Made by a program: the position numbers and the translations under genes. Positions 34,126 through 45,080 of a stretch of 64,000 nt of DNA are shown here, piece by piece (within the stretch, counting starts at the first letter, position 1; each line of letters begins with the position of its first letter). The DNA is from Amylostereum areolatum. Its lineage: Eukaryota > Basidiomycota > Agaricomycetes > Russulales > Stereaceae. The DNA is taken from contig SAXG01000059.1 in the NCBI GenBank assembly GCA_012932865.1, forward strand, positions 124,001 through 188,000. Direction: 5' to 3'. The notes beneath the pieces were generated by a model. It was given only the letters and a program-made list of their open reading frames with translations. It did no database searches and was not told the origin of the DNA.

Positions 34126-35190
34126 ATGGTCTACCGCAACATATCAGTTGACCTCCGCACAGCTGCTATCCGTATGCGACACCACCACTACCCTGTCAAT
34201 GAAATCAACCGTATCACATCCATTTCCCGCCCAACACTCTATCGAATCTGGGCTCGATACCGTCTCCATAGAACAGCGGCCAAATGCAAGGCTAACGTTG
34301 GAGGCCGTCCACAAAAAGTGGAATATCGTGATGCCCTCTGCCTTCTCCGCCTTGCTCGCTCCAAACCTACAACATGTCTGGATGAATACTCACGCTACAT
34401 CGAGCTCCACCGGCATCTCTCTGTCTCCATTGCTACCATCCACCGTGTTTTTGCACGAGCGGGCCTCAGTGTCAAGCGCGTGCAAAAACTTGCCAGCGAG
34501 CGGAGCCCACTCAAGAGGGCTGACTACATACGGCGCATCGGACAATATTCACCTGCTTGTTTGTACTTTCTAGATGAGGTGTCGAAGGATGACAGAACAT
34601 ATGCACGGCTGTGGGGAAGAGCCAGGACTGGGGTCAGAGTAGAGCTTTATGCCCCGTTTGTGCGAAAACGGCGGTTGTCTTTGGTGGCAGGGATATCATT
34701 GGACCATGGAATCACGGCGGCTCATGTTGTCGAAGGGTCATACACAAAGGAGCTCTTCCTCGACTTCCTCGAGAAGGATGTGGTGCGCTCTTGCTTTCTG
34801 ATTCTTGGGTCTCTTTTCACTCATTATCCTCAGCTACCCACAACCACGCCATATCCAGGACCACGAAGTGTTATTGTTGTTGACAATGCACGTATACACC
34901 ATTCACAAGAGGTCAGAGATCTAGTAGCTCAGCATTGTACGCTAGTCCAGGTTTATATGCACTTGGTTCCAGCTAACTACGTTACAGGTTGCCGGTTAGA
35001 ATATTTGCCCCCTTACTCTCCCGACTACAACCCCATCGAGCAAAGCTTCAGCGTGATGAAGGCTCATCTTCGACGTACTGGAATGTACTACCACCCAGCA
35101 GATAAAATATACTACGAGATGTATTCCCTTTGTTCGCTGATCACACCAGAGATGACATGGGGATTCTGGTCACATTGTGGCCTTGTATAG
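34126..35190 (+). CDS. Tc1/mariner (IS630-type) DDE transposase
   Basis: It catalyses cut-and-paste transposition at TA sites. The ATG at 34,126 gives MVYRNISVDLRTAAIR. A helix-turn-helix follows (YPVNEINRITSISRPTLYRI), then GGRPQKVEY, a second DNA-binding segment, CLYFLDEVSKDD with the first Asp (about 34,570), VIVVDNARIHHSQEV with the second (about 34,880), and LEYLPPYSPDYNPIEQSFSV with the catalytic third acidic residue (about 35,000-35,060). Two stretches look like in-frame introns of 51 bp each (34,783-34,833 and 34,937-34,987). Removing them tightens the motif spacing and gives about 320 residues, normal for the family. No stop or frame break. It sits inside matching inverted repeats, so the element may be active. 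Confidence 0.9.
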   Translation: MVYRNISVDLRTAAIRMRHHHYPVNEINRITSISRPTLYRIWARYRLHRTAAKCKANVGGRPQKVEYRDALCLLRLARSKPTTCLDEYSRYIELHRHLSVSIATIHRVFARAGLSVKRVQKLASERSPLKRADYIRRIGQYSPACLYFLDEVSKDDRTYARLWGRARTGVRVELYAPFVRKRRLSLVAGISLDHGITAAHVVEGSYTKELFLDFLEKDVVRSCFLILGSLFTHYPQLPTTTPYPGPRSVIVVDNARIHHSQEVRDLVAQHCTLVQVYMHLVPANYVTGCRLEYLPPYSPDYNPIEQSFSVMKAHLRRTGMYYHPADKIYYEMYSLCSLITPEMTWGFWSHCGLV

Positions 35191-35314
35191 CACTATACGT
35201 ACACCTTATATACACAGCAGCAATACAGGGGATTACAAAGCATACATGAAAGTGATAAAACTACAGTACAATTATGAGAATGAGAGTCGTCAAAGTAAGT
35301 CCACAAGATGAAAA

Positions 35315-36747
35315 CTACTCCACTTCGAAGTTATCCTTCGCGACATCCGCAAGCCACCGCTCCTCCGCATCGCGAAGCTCCGCAATCTGCATCCGGCTGA
35401 GACCCTCCTCCTTGAGGTCGGCATTCTCCAGCTTTCGCAGCACATGCGGGCCAGCAAGGCTGAGCTCACGAAGTTTGGATTCCAGAGCAGGTGTAAGACT
35501 GTACAAGAGACAAAAGGCAACCAAAGACATCACAGGCGGCAAGCAGGTGGGAATCACGGAATCAGTAGCCTTTGGAGTGATGTTGTCACCTCGCATAGCA
35601 GAAAATGCTTCTGCAAGGCCCTGGAAGTTGGTGTTGATGACAACGGGTGCTTGAGCGGGAGGAGCAGTAGCTGTGATCGACTTGCAAACACGGCTACGAG
35701 CGAGAAGCGCTATATCCGTTGTGTCTGCTGGTTTGTCAAGGAAGTCAAATGGCGGACCAGGTGGAGGGTTGTGTTCGTCGACTCCACACTTTTCGTCAAC
35801 CTGCAGTTTGCTGAGTAAGCAGGCCAGCGTGCGAGGGAGAGAGAACTCGATTATCTTTGCTGCTGCCCAAGTACGCATATGTAAAGGAGTGAGCTTGCCG
35901 TGATCAGCATCAGGTCCGTAGATGAAGCAGAAGCTCGAGCTGCATTTCTTGTCGCTGCACCGATGGGCAGCTTCGAGGATGGTTATGAACTCGTCTTGTT
36001 GCAGCTCTTCATCACTGGCGTCTACCTGCAGCTGTAATGTGAGCGTATGAGACGTACCAATACAAAGAAACACGCATATACCTGCTTTCTCGCCCGTTTC
36101 GCCGGCTTCGGGTTGGCTGTGTCAGGGGGTGTTGGGAGACTATTCACACGTGAGGGACGGGAAGCTCCTTCTGGCTGCGAGACGTCAGCGGGCTTGAACC
36201 CTGCATAAGCTCTCTTAGTTGATGAAGGAACCAATGAACGTACCATAGGAATAAGTATTTCTGTGATTGTGAGAGTGACTGCAGGGGACGGCTTTGTCAA
36301 CACTTCGTCCATCATCAAGCCATAATCCTTGTGTTTCTTGAGAAGGATTTGCTTTGAGTCTGTGCGAGGGATCATATACACAACCTTGAGGCTATTTGGG
36401 TCTCCAGACGTCCAGGTCTCCTCATGCCATAGCTGAGAGCACTCAAGCAGATCCTCGCGCTCGAGTTCTCCCATCACCATTGTAAGTGTGTTGCGCAGAT
36501 CCCAATCTTCATGAAGGGAAATGCTGATGTTGTGCACAGGAGGTTTTGCATTCTTGCGTGTCTTCGCAGCGGGGTTAGGAAGAGGATAGAACTCAATTTT
36601 GCACTGGATACCCTTTCCGTCATTGTATTGGCTCGCCCCCCCTGGATAACAATCAGAATATATGCGCATACATACGGTGGATCACGTACAATCGCCAAAT
36701 ATTGGATCATTGATTGGTTCCTCCTCGTCGGAGTACGATCCCGACAT
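35315..36747 (-). CDS. Companion gene of the Tc1/mariner element, unknown function
   Basis: Start ATG at 36,747 (minus strand): MSGSYSDEEEPINDPIFGDW, where the last codon is completed by a 48-bp intron (36,689-36,642). Exon 2 reads KGIQCKIEFYPLP, NISISLHEDWDLRNTLTMVM, LECSQLWHEETWTSGDPNSL, KVVYMIPRTDSKQILLKKH. A basic linker follows (KPAKRARK). The next part has FITILEAAHRCSDKKCSSSF, then CFIYGPDADHGKLTPLHMRT and WAAAKIIEF, a Cys/His module. The end (ELSLAGPHVLRKLENADLKE, then EGLSRMQIAELRDAEERW) resembles a SAM-like helical bundle. No known enzyme motif. It converges on the transposase gene and both lie within one pair of terminal repeats. It could be an accessory transposition protein or a captured host gene. 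Splicing near 36,240 and 36,080 is uncertain. Confidence 0.7.
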
Positions 36748-37226
36748 CGTTACGTGTTTGAACTTCGGGACAGGAAGTGTGGCTGGGTGAGTAACTTGCA
36801 GGACAAAGAGGTGAAAGAATGGGCGGAAGAACGGGTGGCGGAATGCGCAGTTATATAGGCGGCGGGACGGGCAACGACACGGTAGGATATAAGGCGGGGT
36901 GGAAGGCGGAATGGGTGGCAGGACGGACAGTGGGATGGATGGTGGGATGGACGGAGGGGTTTACAGTGGAAAGGACACCGGGACCAATGGCGGGACGATA
37001 AGCGGGATGGACACCGGGATAGATGGCAGGATGGACACCGGGAGTCCGGGATGGGTGGCGGGATAGGGACGTCCGACGAGGTGGAAGGAGGGAGAGACGG
37101 CGGCGACAGTGGTGACACTGATGCGTCGACGACACGGCCGGACGACACGGCCCGCGTTGAACTCAACACGGACTGGAACTCTTTTTTTTTTAACACACGG
37201 ATTCTCATGGGTATTGAAAATAGCAA

Positions 37227-37483
37227 TAAATAGATGGAAAGTAGAAAGTAGAAGGAAGAGCAAGGATAGGGAAATGCAGAAGTCATGAACCGCCTGCATG
37301 GCAGCGCTATATTGTTGATATACTTATGTTTGTTCACAACTGCTGCTGAATGAGTCCGACTTAGAAGGACTTAGAGAACGGGCAACGGGTGACTCCGACT
37401 CCTTGTTGAAGATAGTAATGCAGACAATCTCTAGCTTCAAACTACATTATGTAAATATGTGACGGAAAGGAACAGAAGGTTCC
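37227..37483. other. Short spacer
   Basis: Between the Tc1/mariner element and a family C LTR. Nothing recognised. Confidence 0.4.
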
Positions 37484-38252
37484 TGTCAGCAACGACTAGT
37501 GCGACAGCACCAAGTTACGACACAGCTGACTAGAAGATGAGGACGACGGAGGGGAGCCGATCAGACACGGCGACAGACAAGGGAAAGCAAGCAAAGTCGG
37601 TAGAATTGACTAGCTCGAGATAAGGAATATGTACAGCGAGAGCGAGCCTTATATATACAAGAGGAGAGAGACTTAGGTAAGCAACCGATACACGGCGATC
37701 AGTAAGCAGACCTAGTATAAGTAAGCTGTCATATGTAAAAGAGCACAGCATGAGTCAGTATTGTACAGCATGAGTCAAGAGAAAGGAGTCAGACCCAGGC
37801 CAAGATGAGTCACATGGGCCTGGGCGGGATATAGATGAACCGGGTCCGGGCCGAAGTGGAGCCGGACCGGTGATATGTTGATAAGTCCTAAAGCGTGTAA
37901 CCGATGTAATGTCACGGTTCGCCCTTTTGCTCCGCTTTTTCACTGCTTTCTCGCGCTATCTGATCCCACACCTATGGATCAATCCCCTTTGATGGCATCA
38001 CTGATGTGCCCCTTGGTCTGTGCACATCCCCTCCCTAGTATATATAGCTGGCCTGCATGTATCTAGTTCCTTAGTCTTTCCTCCTAGTCTTTACCGGCTT
38101 AGAGTGCAGTGTACTGTTCTCCCTTTGTTCCCTGATCTCCCCTTCCCTTGAGCCACTGCCTGTGTCGCAACTTAGAAGGCTATTGGATGCATTCTTTAGT
38201 CGGTCGTTCTTGACATGTAAAGTAAAAAGAAAATTATAGACCGTTTATGACA
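37484..38252 (-). repeat. Family C LTR (minus orientation) with a nested insertion
   Basis: It starts TGTCAGCAACGAC and ends TTTATGACA, the reverse complement of the family C LTR at 38,995. Without the nested 306-bp LTR and one 5-bp duplication it is 458 bp, the length of the other family C LTR. The flanks (GTTCC and CTACG) do not match, so it is not a clean solo insertion. Confidence 0.85.
37910..38215 (+). repeat. Nested 306-bp solo LTR of another family
   Basis: It begins TGTCACGG and ends TTGACA, with TGTAA directly on both sides (37,905-37,909 and 38,216-38,220). Removing it restores the family C sequence CGATGTAAAGTAAAAAG. A TATA-like GTATATATAG lies at about 38,037. The internal region of its element is not in the window. 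Confidence 0.9.
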
Positions 38253-38994
38253 CTACGCCCAGGATGCAGTATATGCTGAGGTGCTACTCCGCCGCATCGC
38301 GACCGACTTCATGGACACCTGCAACATGCTACTCTCGTCAAAGGCAGACCAGGCTGTGTATGCGAACCGCCACCGCTCGCGCGAGGTCCCATACGAGATT
38401 GGTGCCAAGGTCCTCCTGTCAACCTTCCACCGCCGCTGCAACCTCAAGGCGAAGGACCCGTCACACGTAGCCAAGTTCATGCCGCGATTTGATGGGCCAT
38501 ACACGGTGAAGCTGGCAAACCCAGCTCGTTCCTCTTACACCCTCGACATGCTAGCACATCCTAACCTGTTTGCCACCTTTCACTCCAGCCTCCTGAAGCC
38601 CTTCCGTGAGGCCGACCCGGCCATTGCTCCAGACCATGTTCTCGCTCGCCCCACTCCGGTCGTCCTTGCCAATGGCTCGGAAGAGTACCTCGTTGACTGC
38701 ATCGTCGACGAGCGCATGTCTTGTCAACGCCGGCAGTACCTCATGACGTGGTGCGGCTATGGCCTCAAAGACACGCAGTGGATCAACGCTCGGGAGCTGG
38801 ATGACAACAAGGTGCTCAATGTGTGGGAGGCTCGTGCGCAACGCTCCTCTCTGCGCCGCAAGCTCCGGTCCGCCAAAGCTGCCAACACTCTGCCCACACA
38901 TGCCGCCAACGCTGCACCTGTGTACCGCGCCAACGCGCCGTACACACGCTCTCGCAGCCACTGTCGAGCCCCCTCCGGCCTGCTGCTGGTTTAG
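38253..38994 (+). pseudogene. Ty3/gypsy pol fragment: integrase C-terminus and chromodomain
   Basis: It opens at the LTR boundary as YAQDAVYAEVLLRRIATDFM, then REVPYEIGAKVLLSTFHRR, FMPRFDGPYTVKLANP, LFATFHSSLLKPFREADP (the GPY/F-type integrase tail), and a chromodomain (EYLVDCIVDERMSCQRRQYL, then WCGYGLKDTQWINARELDD). Reverse transcriptase, RNase H and the integrase core are missing. It ends LLLV and a TAG that is also part of the TTTAG duplication of the next LTR. It is a remnant of a chromovirus-type element of a family distinct from A, B and C. Confidence 0.85.
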
Positions 38995-39452
38995 TGTCAT
39001 GAACAGTCTATAATTTTCTTTTTACTTTACATCGGTTACACGCTTTAGGACTTATTGGCTTATCACCGGTCCGGCTCCACTTCGGCCTGGACCCGGTTCA
39101 TCTATATCCCACCCGGGCCCATGTGACTCATCTCGGCCCAGGTCTGACTCCTTTCTCTTGACTCATGCTATACGATACCGACTCATGCTGTGCTCCTTTA
39201 CGTACGACTGCTTACTTATACTAGGTCTGCTTACTGATCGCTGTGCATCAGTTGCTTACCTAAGTCTCTCTCCTCTCGTGTATATAAGGCTTGCTCTCAC
39301 TGTACATACTCCTTATCTCGAGCTAGTCAATTCTACCGACTTTGCTTGCTTTCCCTTGTCTGTCGCCGTGTCTGATCGGCTCCCCTCCGTCGTCCTCATC
39401 TTCTAGTCAGCTGTGTCGTAACTTGGTGCTGTTGCACTGGTCGTTGCTGACA
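38995..39452 (+). repeat. Family C solo LTR, 458 bp, with perfect duplication
   Basis: It begins TGTCATGAAC and ends TTGCTGACA. TTTAG flanks both sides (38,990-38,994 and 39,453-39,457). TATATAA at 39,281-39,287 is its likely promoter. The perfect duplication shows insertion of a whole element followed by LTR-LTR recombination. Confidence 0.93.
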
Positions 39453-40429
39453 TTTAGGGTCTCGTGTTGTTTTGGATGCTCGGACGTGCGCTCTTCTCTT
39501 GCTTTTCTGTTGTCCCCTCTGTTTGTTTCTGTGTTCTCGTTCCCTCTTGTACCACCCCCCCCCCCCCATCTCTACTTTCGGGTGAGGGAGAGTGTAAGTG
39601 TGCACGTCGCACACTTACAGCCACTCGATGCTCGGCTGCCTCCGAGCCATCTGATGCACGAGGTCTTCCATACCTCACACCTCATTGTTTGGCACTGTTC
39701 CACAGTGCCCATTCTCCTTATCTACCGCTGCTTCCCTGTACCTCGCTAGTTCCCCTTTCCCCCCCCCCTCCCCGGAATCTATGTCTCTGATCCCGTTCTT
39801 TTCCCGTCCGACTTTCCCTTGTCTTCAGTGTTGCCCGCCCCGCATGCGGTCTTCCACAGGATGGCCGACAAGGATGACAGCACCGAAGATGCAGATGTCG
39901 GCTGGGTGCGATACCACAAGCGTGTGCCATGATCTAAAAGACGTGGAGTTACACGTGAGGGGTCCACCTAAGAGGCAGACAGTGGGCAACATGAGGTCAC
40001 GTGGGGGACTGATTTGTCCTTGGGGTACTGTGACGGGGAACACACCACATCAACATGTTTCGAGGGAAGGAAAGAGCGGTGGAAGGAGGAGGAAGGGGAG
40101 AAGTGTTAGGGTTGGAAGAGGGCAGGGCCGTCAGTGCACGGCACATACTTGTGGGAGGGCCAGGCAAGGACGAGGCGTGTGTTGGAGAAGGTGGAGGCAA
40201 AAGGGAGGACCATGGGGAGGGTGAGGGTGGGGGCGGGAGAGAATATTGTGGACGGCATTGTGGGTGTCGTCATCATCGTTGTGGCACACAGCGAGAGCCG
40301 CAAGTGGCGCTTGTTTGTCGTTGTTTGTTGAGGGCGCGGCGGAAGGAGGCCGGTGGTCATGACGATGAGTGGAAGAGCGGCTGGCGAGGACACCCGTGTT
40401 TGGCCGGAGTCAGATATATCCAACGGAAG

Positions 40430-40483
40430 AGTTATATCTAATCAGGTAGTTATATCTGATCGGTGAGTTATATCTGATCGACG
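40430..40483. repeat. 18-bp tandem repeat, three copies
   Basis: Units AGTTATATCTAATCAGGT, AGTTATATCTGATCGGTG and AGTTATATCTGATCGACG. Confidence 0.88.
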
Positions 40484-40651
40484 AGTTACAGGGTGTTGCA
40501 TAACGGTTTGGAATGCGTGCGTAGGAATACTTGTTTGTACGAACCAAACATTGCCATTTTCGGACAGCTTATATACGTCGGTCACGGTGACGTTCGATGT
40601 GACATGGCGTGTCGGGGCGACGCGTGTCGCTTTATCTTCCGCATACTTACC

Positions 40652-40718
40652 CGTCTCTCAGTCTCTCAGTCTTCCGTCTCTCCGTCTCTCCGTCTCTCCA
40701 TCTCTCCATCTCTCCGGC
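40652..40718. repeat. GTCTCTCC-type microsatellite
   Basis: About eight degenerate 8-bp units of GTCTCTCC, CATCTCTC or GTCTCTCA. Pyrimidine only on the plus strand. Confidence 0.85.
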
Positions 40719-41065
40719 TTTCCTCTCCTCCCGTCTCTTTGATCATCACACAGTTTTGCATCCTTCACATCCTCAAGATCTAGACTGCAAAAATATATTA
40801 ACTTCATGGGTGCTGAATGCGTTGCATGGAGACACGGGAGGCTGGCCTCACCGGGTATGCTGCTGGGCCCAATCTATGGTGACTGAGCCTATTTTTTTTT
40901 CACGTTGCCTTCGAGACTCATTGCTGTGTATAGATTCTAGGCCACCGTAGTGGGGATCGTCGTGGTTGCCAGAGGTTCAAAAAAAGAGCGAGCTCAGGTA
41001 TAAAGGGTGCAGGCAAGTGAACATGTCCATCATCCCCCATCTCCCACTCATATCGTACACTCCGA

Positions 41066-42745
41066 TGTCCTCTCAGCCTCCTACCGGACCCTCGCAGAAC
41101 ACTGTTCCTTGTCGCTATCAACCGCCACTTGGTCCTCGTCCTGTATCAATTGGCTGGCTCGCACAACCAGCGTACATTGGTCTGTCTCATCGTTATTCTC
41201 ACACCGTTCCCAACTAACATCAGAGTATAGATGGCGGGGTCAATCCCCCCCAGTTCTACGTCACACGTGAGGAAATCGAGGAGTCGCGCCAGGCTGGCTT
41301 CGCTCGTCTCTCGTCTCAAGATCAGCACCATGTTCTCGACATGCTGACTGAGCGATGGCAGGCTGCTAATCCTGGGCAAGTCGTGCCGCCTCTCAGGTCT
41401 CTTCCGCCTCTCCCTCTCCACCCGGCCCCTGTACCTTCAGACCGCCCCCGTGCCGCTCCGTCGTCCGCAACCGGCTCTATCTCGGGCTCTGCTGTTGGCC
41501 CCACTCAGCCGGCCCCTACTCCTTCAATAACAGCTGGCCCTGCCGTGACTGTGACTGCGTCGTTGTCTGCAAATCGTAAGCAGCTTTTTTTGCTCCTGGG
41601 TCCATAATTAATGCTTTAAATTAGAGTTCACCCTACACACCACTGTGTATTTCACACTGTCGGTCCCATGTTTGGCCAAAGGCAAGAATACCGCCAGCTC
41701 AAGGCGGACCCATGACACCAAGATGTCCACCACGACAGTGACACCTACCACACCTAGGGAGTCACTGATGGCTGAGGGTCTTCGTGCGCACGGTCTCAAA
41801 GGACAGTTTCGATTGGGATTTCCGTTCAAGATCCGCTGGACAGGAATGAAGTATGTTTGTTTTCTGTTCATGGTTTCATATTCATTAACCTTCCTGTGCA
41901 GTAAAGGAGATGCTGCCTCCATAGAGTCTGATGAGGACTGGTCAGCGGTCCGCGACCCTCTCCTCCGCAAACGTCCGCGCGACATATATATTGAGTTTGA
42001 TCTGGATTCAATGGAAGTGTTCCGTATGCGTAAGCGGGTATGTCTGTGCCTCCGCTCTGTGGTTCAATAGTGCTGATTCCATGGTCTGAAGCCAATTGAT
42101 GCTGTATTGCAAGACGAGAATGACGGAAACTCAGCTCTCAGTACCGAAGTATGTCCATCCCTTGTCCGTGTTGTATTATCTAACTTATCTTACAGATTCC
42201 CAAGGTAGACTCTTGTTCCGAGGAGGTCTAGCGTCATGCGAAGATCATTCTCGATCTCAAAGCTTGCCACAAGTGCGATGAACATCGCGGCGAGCATGGG
42301 GAAGCAGGATGCTGCTACAAGGCCCCAGACGGATCACACCTTGGTCTGAACCGCAGGCGTCTGAAGCGATGGGCCTCCGCAATCGTAAGTTTGTTCATAC
42401 ATGATTTTGATGCCATGGCTGAGGTGTAATATGCAGGACTAAATACGGAGGAGTTTGACGGAGTTCGAGATGGTCGCTTGCAAGACGCAAAGCCACGCGG
42501 CAGGATAGGGCCCCGTCCGGCTGCTACTTCTGCACCAACGGCTCCTTCTCAGGTGGACACCTCTACAGCGCTCATTCCAATGGTGGCAGGTCTTGTCATC
42601 CAGCAAGAGGCTATGCTGTCAGCAGTCCTCGGCATGGCAGCTCCTATGAACAGTCCGGCTGCTTCGATTTCGGCTCTGACACCTCCAAGCTCCTCTACAT
42701 CCACCCTGTTAGGGATCGGTCCAGTGACTGGCAGATCACCCAAGT
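41066..42745 (+). pseudogene. Relative of the Tc1/mariner companion gene, broken
   Basis: ATG 41,066 opens MSSQPPTGPSQNTVPCRYQ. After an intron ending at about 41,221 comes VNPPQFYVTREEIEESRQAG and FARLSSQDQHHVLDMLTERW, then a Pro-rich linker, MSTTTVTPTTPRESLMAEGL, DIYIEFDLDSMEVFRMRKR and a Cys/His module: AKIILDLKACHKCDEHRGEH, then GEAGCCYKAPDGSHLGLN with RRRLKRWASAI. This module has the same spacing as the one in the companion gene at 35.3-36.7 kb (paired Cys, PD-x-H, L, WA). A TAG at 42,229-42,231 interrupts it just before RHAKIIL; a C-to-T change in a Gln codon would explain it. After a further intron the frame runs until it meets the family A LTR near 42,745. Function unknown. Confidence 0.55.
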
Positions 42746-43078
42746 CACCCAAAGAGAGAGAGAAAGGAGGATGGATTGACAGGAGAGGGTCTAAGTCCAG
42801 GCGTAGGGCCGAAGCAGTACGTGGGGAACGAAAAGGACGATCTAGGGAAAAGGGGCGCAGAGGAGAGCCTTATATATGTACAGGATCGATGATGCGAGAA
42901 TGGTGCGAGCGGGAGAGAACAATAAGGAAAAGGAAGGGGGAGGACGTGGTCCGGAGCGATGATGTCATAGATGGAGAGATAAGAGGAGTCAGGCTGACAG
43001 CGTCATGTGATGGGAAATGTAATCATGTGACTGAACGTGATGCAACGAAAAGGAAAAGGATTGAGGCGATCCGTGACA
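42746..43078 (-). repeat. Family A 3' LTR, partial
   Basis: On the minus strand it starts TGTCACGGATCGCC at 43,078 directly after a purine tract (AAAGAGGGGG). It is related to the family B LTR but clearly diverged. TATATAA lies near 42,870. The far end is not defined; similarity fades near 42,746, where the upstream gene begins. Confidence 0.6.
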
Positions 43079-45080
43079 TTACCCCCTCTTTAAGGTGCAC
43101 TTTTGCCGGGAGCGCAAGTTCATCGTCCATTGTGGATGCAAGAAATTCGGCCTGGGTCAGACCCAATGATTTTAGTGATCGCGGGGCATTGGGACGAAGG
43201 CGGTGGAACTCAGCGATAGCATCCTTGGCATGCGTCAATGCAGAGGCCGGTCTCCATTCGTTCTCAGAGTCGGGATATCCAAGCCATTTGATGAGGTATT
43301 CAATTCCGCGTTTGTTGCGTGTGGGTCGTGAGTCGAGGATGGCTTCAATCTTGTACTCCTCGTCTTCATCAATCAGTTCTGGAGGCGGTTGAGTGAAGTT
43401 GGGGCCATGGGCATCCGTCTCTTTGTACGCTGAGAGAAGCGAGGCATGGAAGACAGGGTGGATACGCCGTTTAGGGGGGAGTTGAAGGTGGTAAGTCACT
43501 GGTCCGAGGACGTCAGTGATGGTGAATGGGCCGTGTCGTTTTGCTGCGAGCTTAGCTTTTGGACGTGTGGTCTTCAGGTTCTTACCATCCAGCCAGACTT
43601 TGTCACCAACTTCAAAATGCACTCCTTCTTGTGTCGAGTCGCCATTGTAGCGCTTCATCAGGTTGCGTGCCGTTTCAAGACTGGCCTGCAATTCCTTGCG
43701 TATTTCTTCAAGGTGCTGGAAGCGTTCTTCGACGGCAAGGTTCTTGGAGATGGGGTTGACAGAGGGGATCATTGTCGGTAAGAAACCGTAAAGCAGCTCG
43801 AATGGGGCGCAACCTGTAGCTGAATGGACACGAATGTTGTGTGAAAATTCGACAAAGGGGAGGTACTTCACCCAGTCATCCTGCTGATAGTTGCAGAATG
43901 CCCGAAGGTACTGCTCAAACTCTTGGTTCGCCTGTTCGCTTTCACCATCCGTTTGAGGGTGGTACGCTGTGCTCATTGAAGCCTTGATTCCGAGTTTGGT
44001 GCAAGTCTCCTGCATAACCTTGCTTGCATACTGTGGGCCGCGGTCGGAGATCATCTGTTTCCACAACCTGTAGTGTCGCCACACGCGGTCCAGCAGGATG
44101 TCGACGGTGCCATTGCTGTCGATTTTTTTGGTGCACGGTGCAATGCAGATGGCCTTGGAGAGGCGGTCTACAATCATGCAGATAGCATCATATCCATCCG
44201 AGGGAGGCAGATCAGTGACAAAGTCGGTTGTGATCACCTTGAATGGGCGTTCTGGGACGGCGTTAGGGATCATGTCAACATGGGGGTGCTGGGGACGGTT
44301 CTTGGTCGCTTGGCAAATAGCGCATCCTTCAACATAGTCGCGTACAAAGACCGACATCCCTGGCCACCAGTATTCTCGGCTGAGGAGTTCATACGTCTTG
44401 TGGCGACCTGGATGTCCTGCCATTGGTGAGTCATGGAATGACTTGACAATGTCACGACGTAGCTCGATGTCTGCAGGTACATAGACCTTCCCTCTGAACA
44501 GAGTCATCCCATCTTCCAGGTTCCATTCTTGAAGGTCCTTAACAAGCGATCGTGGCCCGTTGCGAAGGATAGCGTCCATGGCTTGTACAACTTCAGCGTC
44601 TTTGGTGCGCGCATCTCGGATGCGTCGGCGTAGGTCAGCGTCGCCTATGGTGGTTACAGTGCGTGACCGAGTAGCGCGGATACAGAAGTACTTGGGATCT
44701 AGGAGGACACGTTCCTTGTTGTCGTTCTCGACCCCCTCTTTAAGGTCAGGGCGTCTGGACAATGGATCTGGTCGATGGTGAAGGCCCGGCTTGTGCGTTA
44801 GTGTGAAATCGAAGCGCGTGAGGAATAACGCCCAGCGGGCCTGCCGACGACTCAGCTTTTGTGCTTCCTTGAAGTACTCCAGGTTCTTGTGGTCTGTCCA
44901 AATCTCGACTGGATGAGTTGCACCTTCCAGGTAGTGCCGCCAAGCTTCAAGTGCCCAAATAATTGCCAGCAGTTCCTTGTCGTAGATGTCGTAGTTGCGT
45001 TCCAGCTTAGTAAGCAACTTGGACAGGTAGGCAACAGGATGGAGGTGACCATCTTGGCCGCGTTGCGAGAGGATGCCTCT
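43023..45080 (-). pseudogene. Family A pol, 3' half: RNase H, integrase, chromodomain
   Basis: On the minus strand it begins at the insertion junction as RGILSQRGQDGHLHPVAYLS. RNase H follows (YDKELLAIIWALEAWR, EIWTDHKNLEYF), then the zinc-binding part of integrase (HDSPMAGHPGRHKTYELL, CAICQATK). The catalytic core has VITTDFVTDLPPSDGY (Asp), MISDRGPQYAS (Asp), and AYHPQTDGESEQANQEFEQY (Glu). The tail and a chromodomain (YKIEAILDSRPTRNKRGIEY, then LIKWLGYPDSENEWRP) complete it. The frame is open and ends about 55 bp inside the 3' LTR. The other half of this copy (gag to reverse transcriptase) is at 52.2-55.3 kb in the opposite orientation. RG at the junction is continuous with DASDFAT there. 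Confidence 0.88.

Larger units (their letters stand above)
33623..37226 (+). mobile_element. Two-gene Tc1/mariner element with long inverted repeats
   Basis: The left end reads TTGCTATTTTCAATACCCAT and the right end is its reverse complement, with TA on each side (33,621-33,622 and 37,227-37,228), the Tc1/mariner target duplication. The match continues through GTGTGTTAAAAAAAAAGAG and TTCAACGCGGGCCG to about 95 bp. Weaker inverted similarity, in pyrimidine-rich repeats such as CCCGCCGTCTCT, reaches about 200 bp. It encloses a DDE transposase (plus strand) and a convergent second gene (minus strand). Most Tc1/mariner elements carry only the transposase. Confidence 0.88.
39453..41065. other. Stretch without a recognisable gene
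   Basis: Open frames of up to 180 codons at 39,685-40,441 lack splice or motif support. Two simple repeats are listed separately. A C-run lies at about 39,558 and another at about 39,760. Confidence 0.4.

Noticed and set aside
37484..39452. The two oppositely oriented family C LTRs read as one element's ends
   Set aside because: LTR retrotransposons have direct LTRs. The right copy has its own TTTAG duplication and is a separate solo LTR.
39685..40441. Overlapping open frames of 100-180 codons
   Set aside because: No frame shows motifs, intron signals or composition distinct from its neighbours; likely chance in GC-rich DNA.
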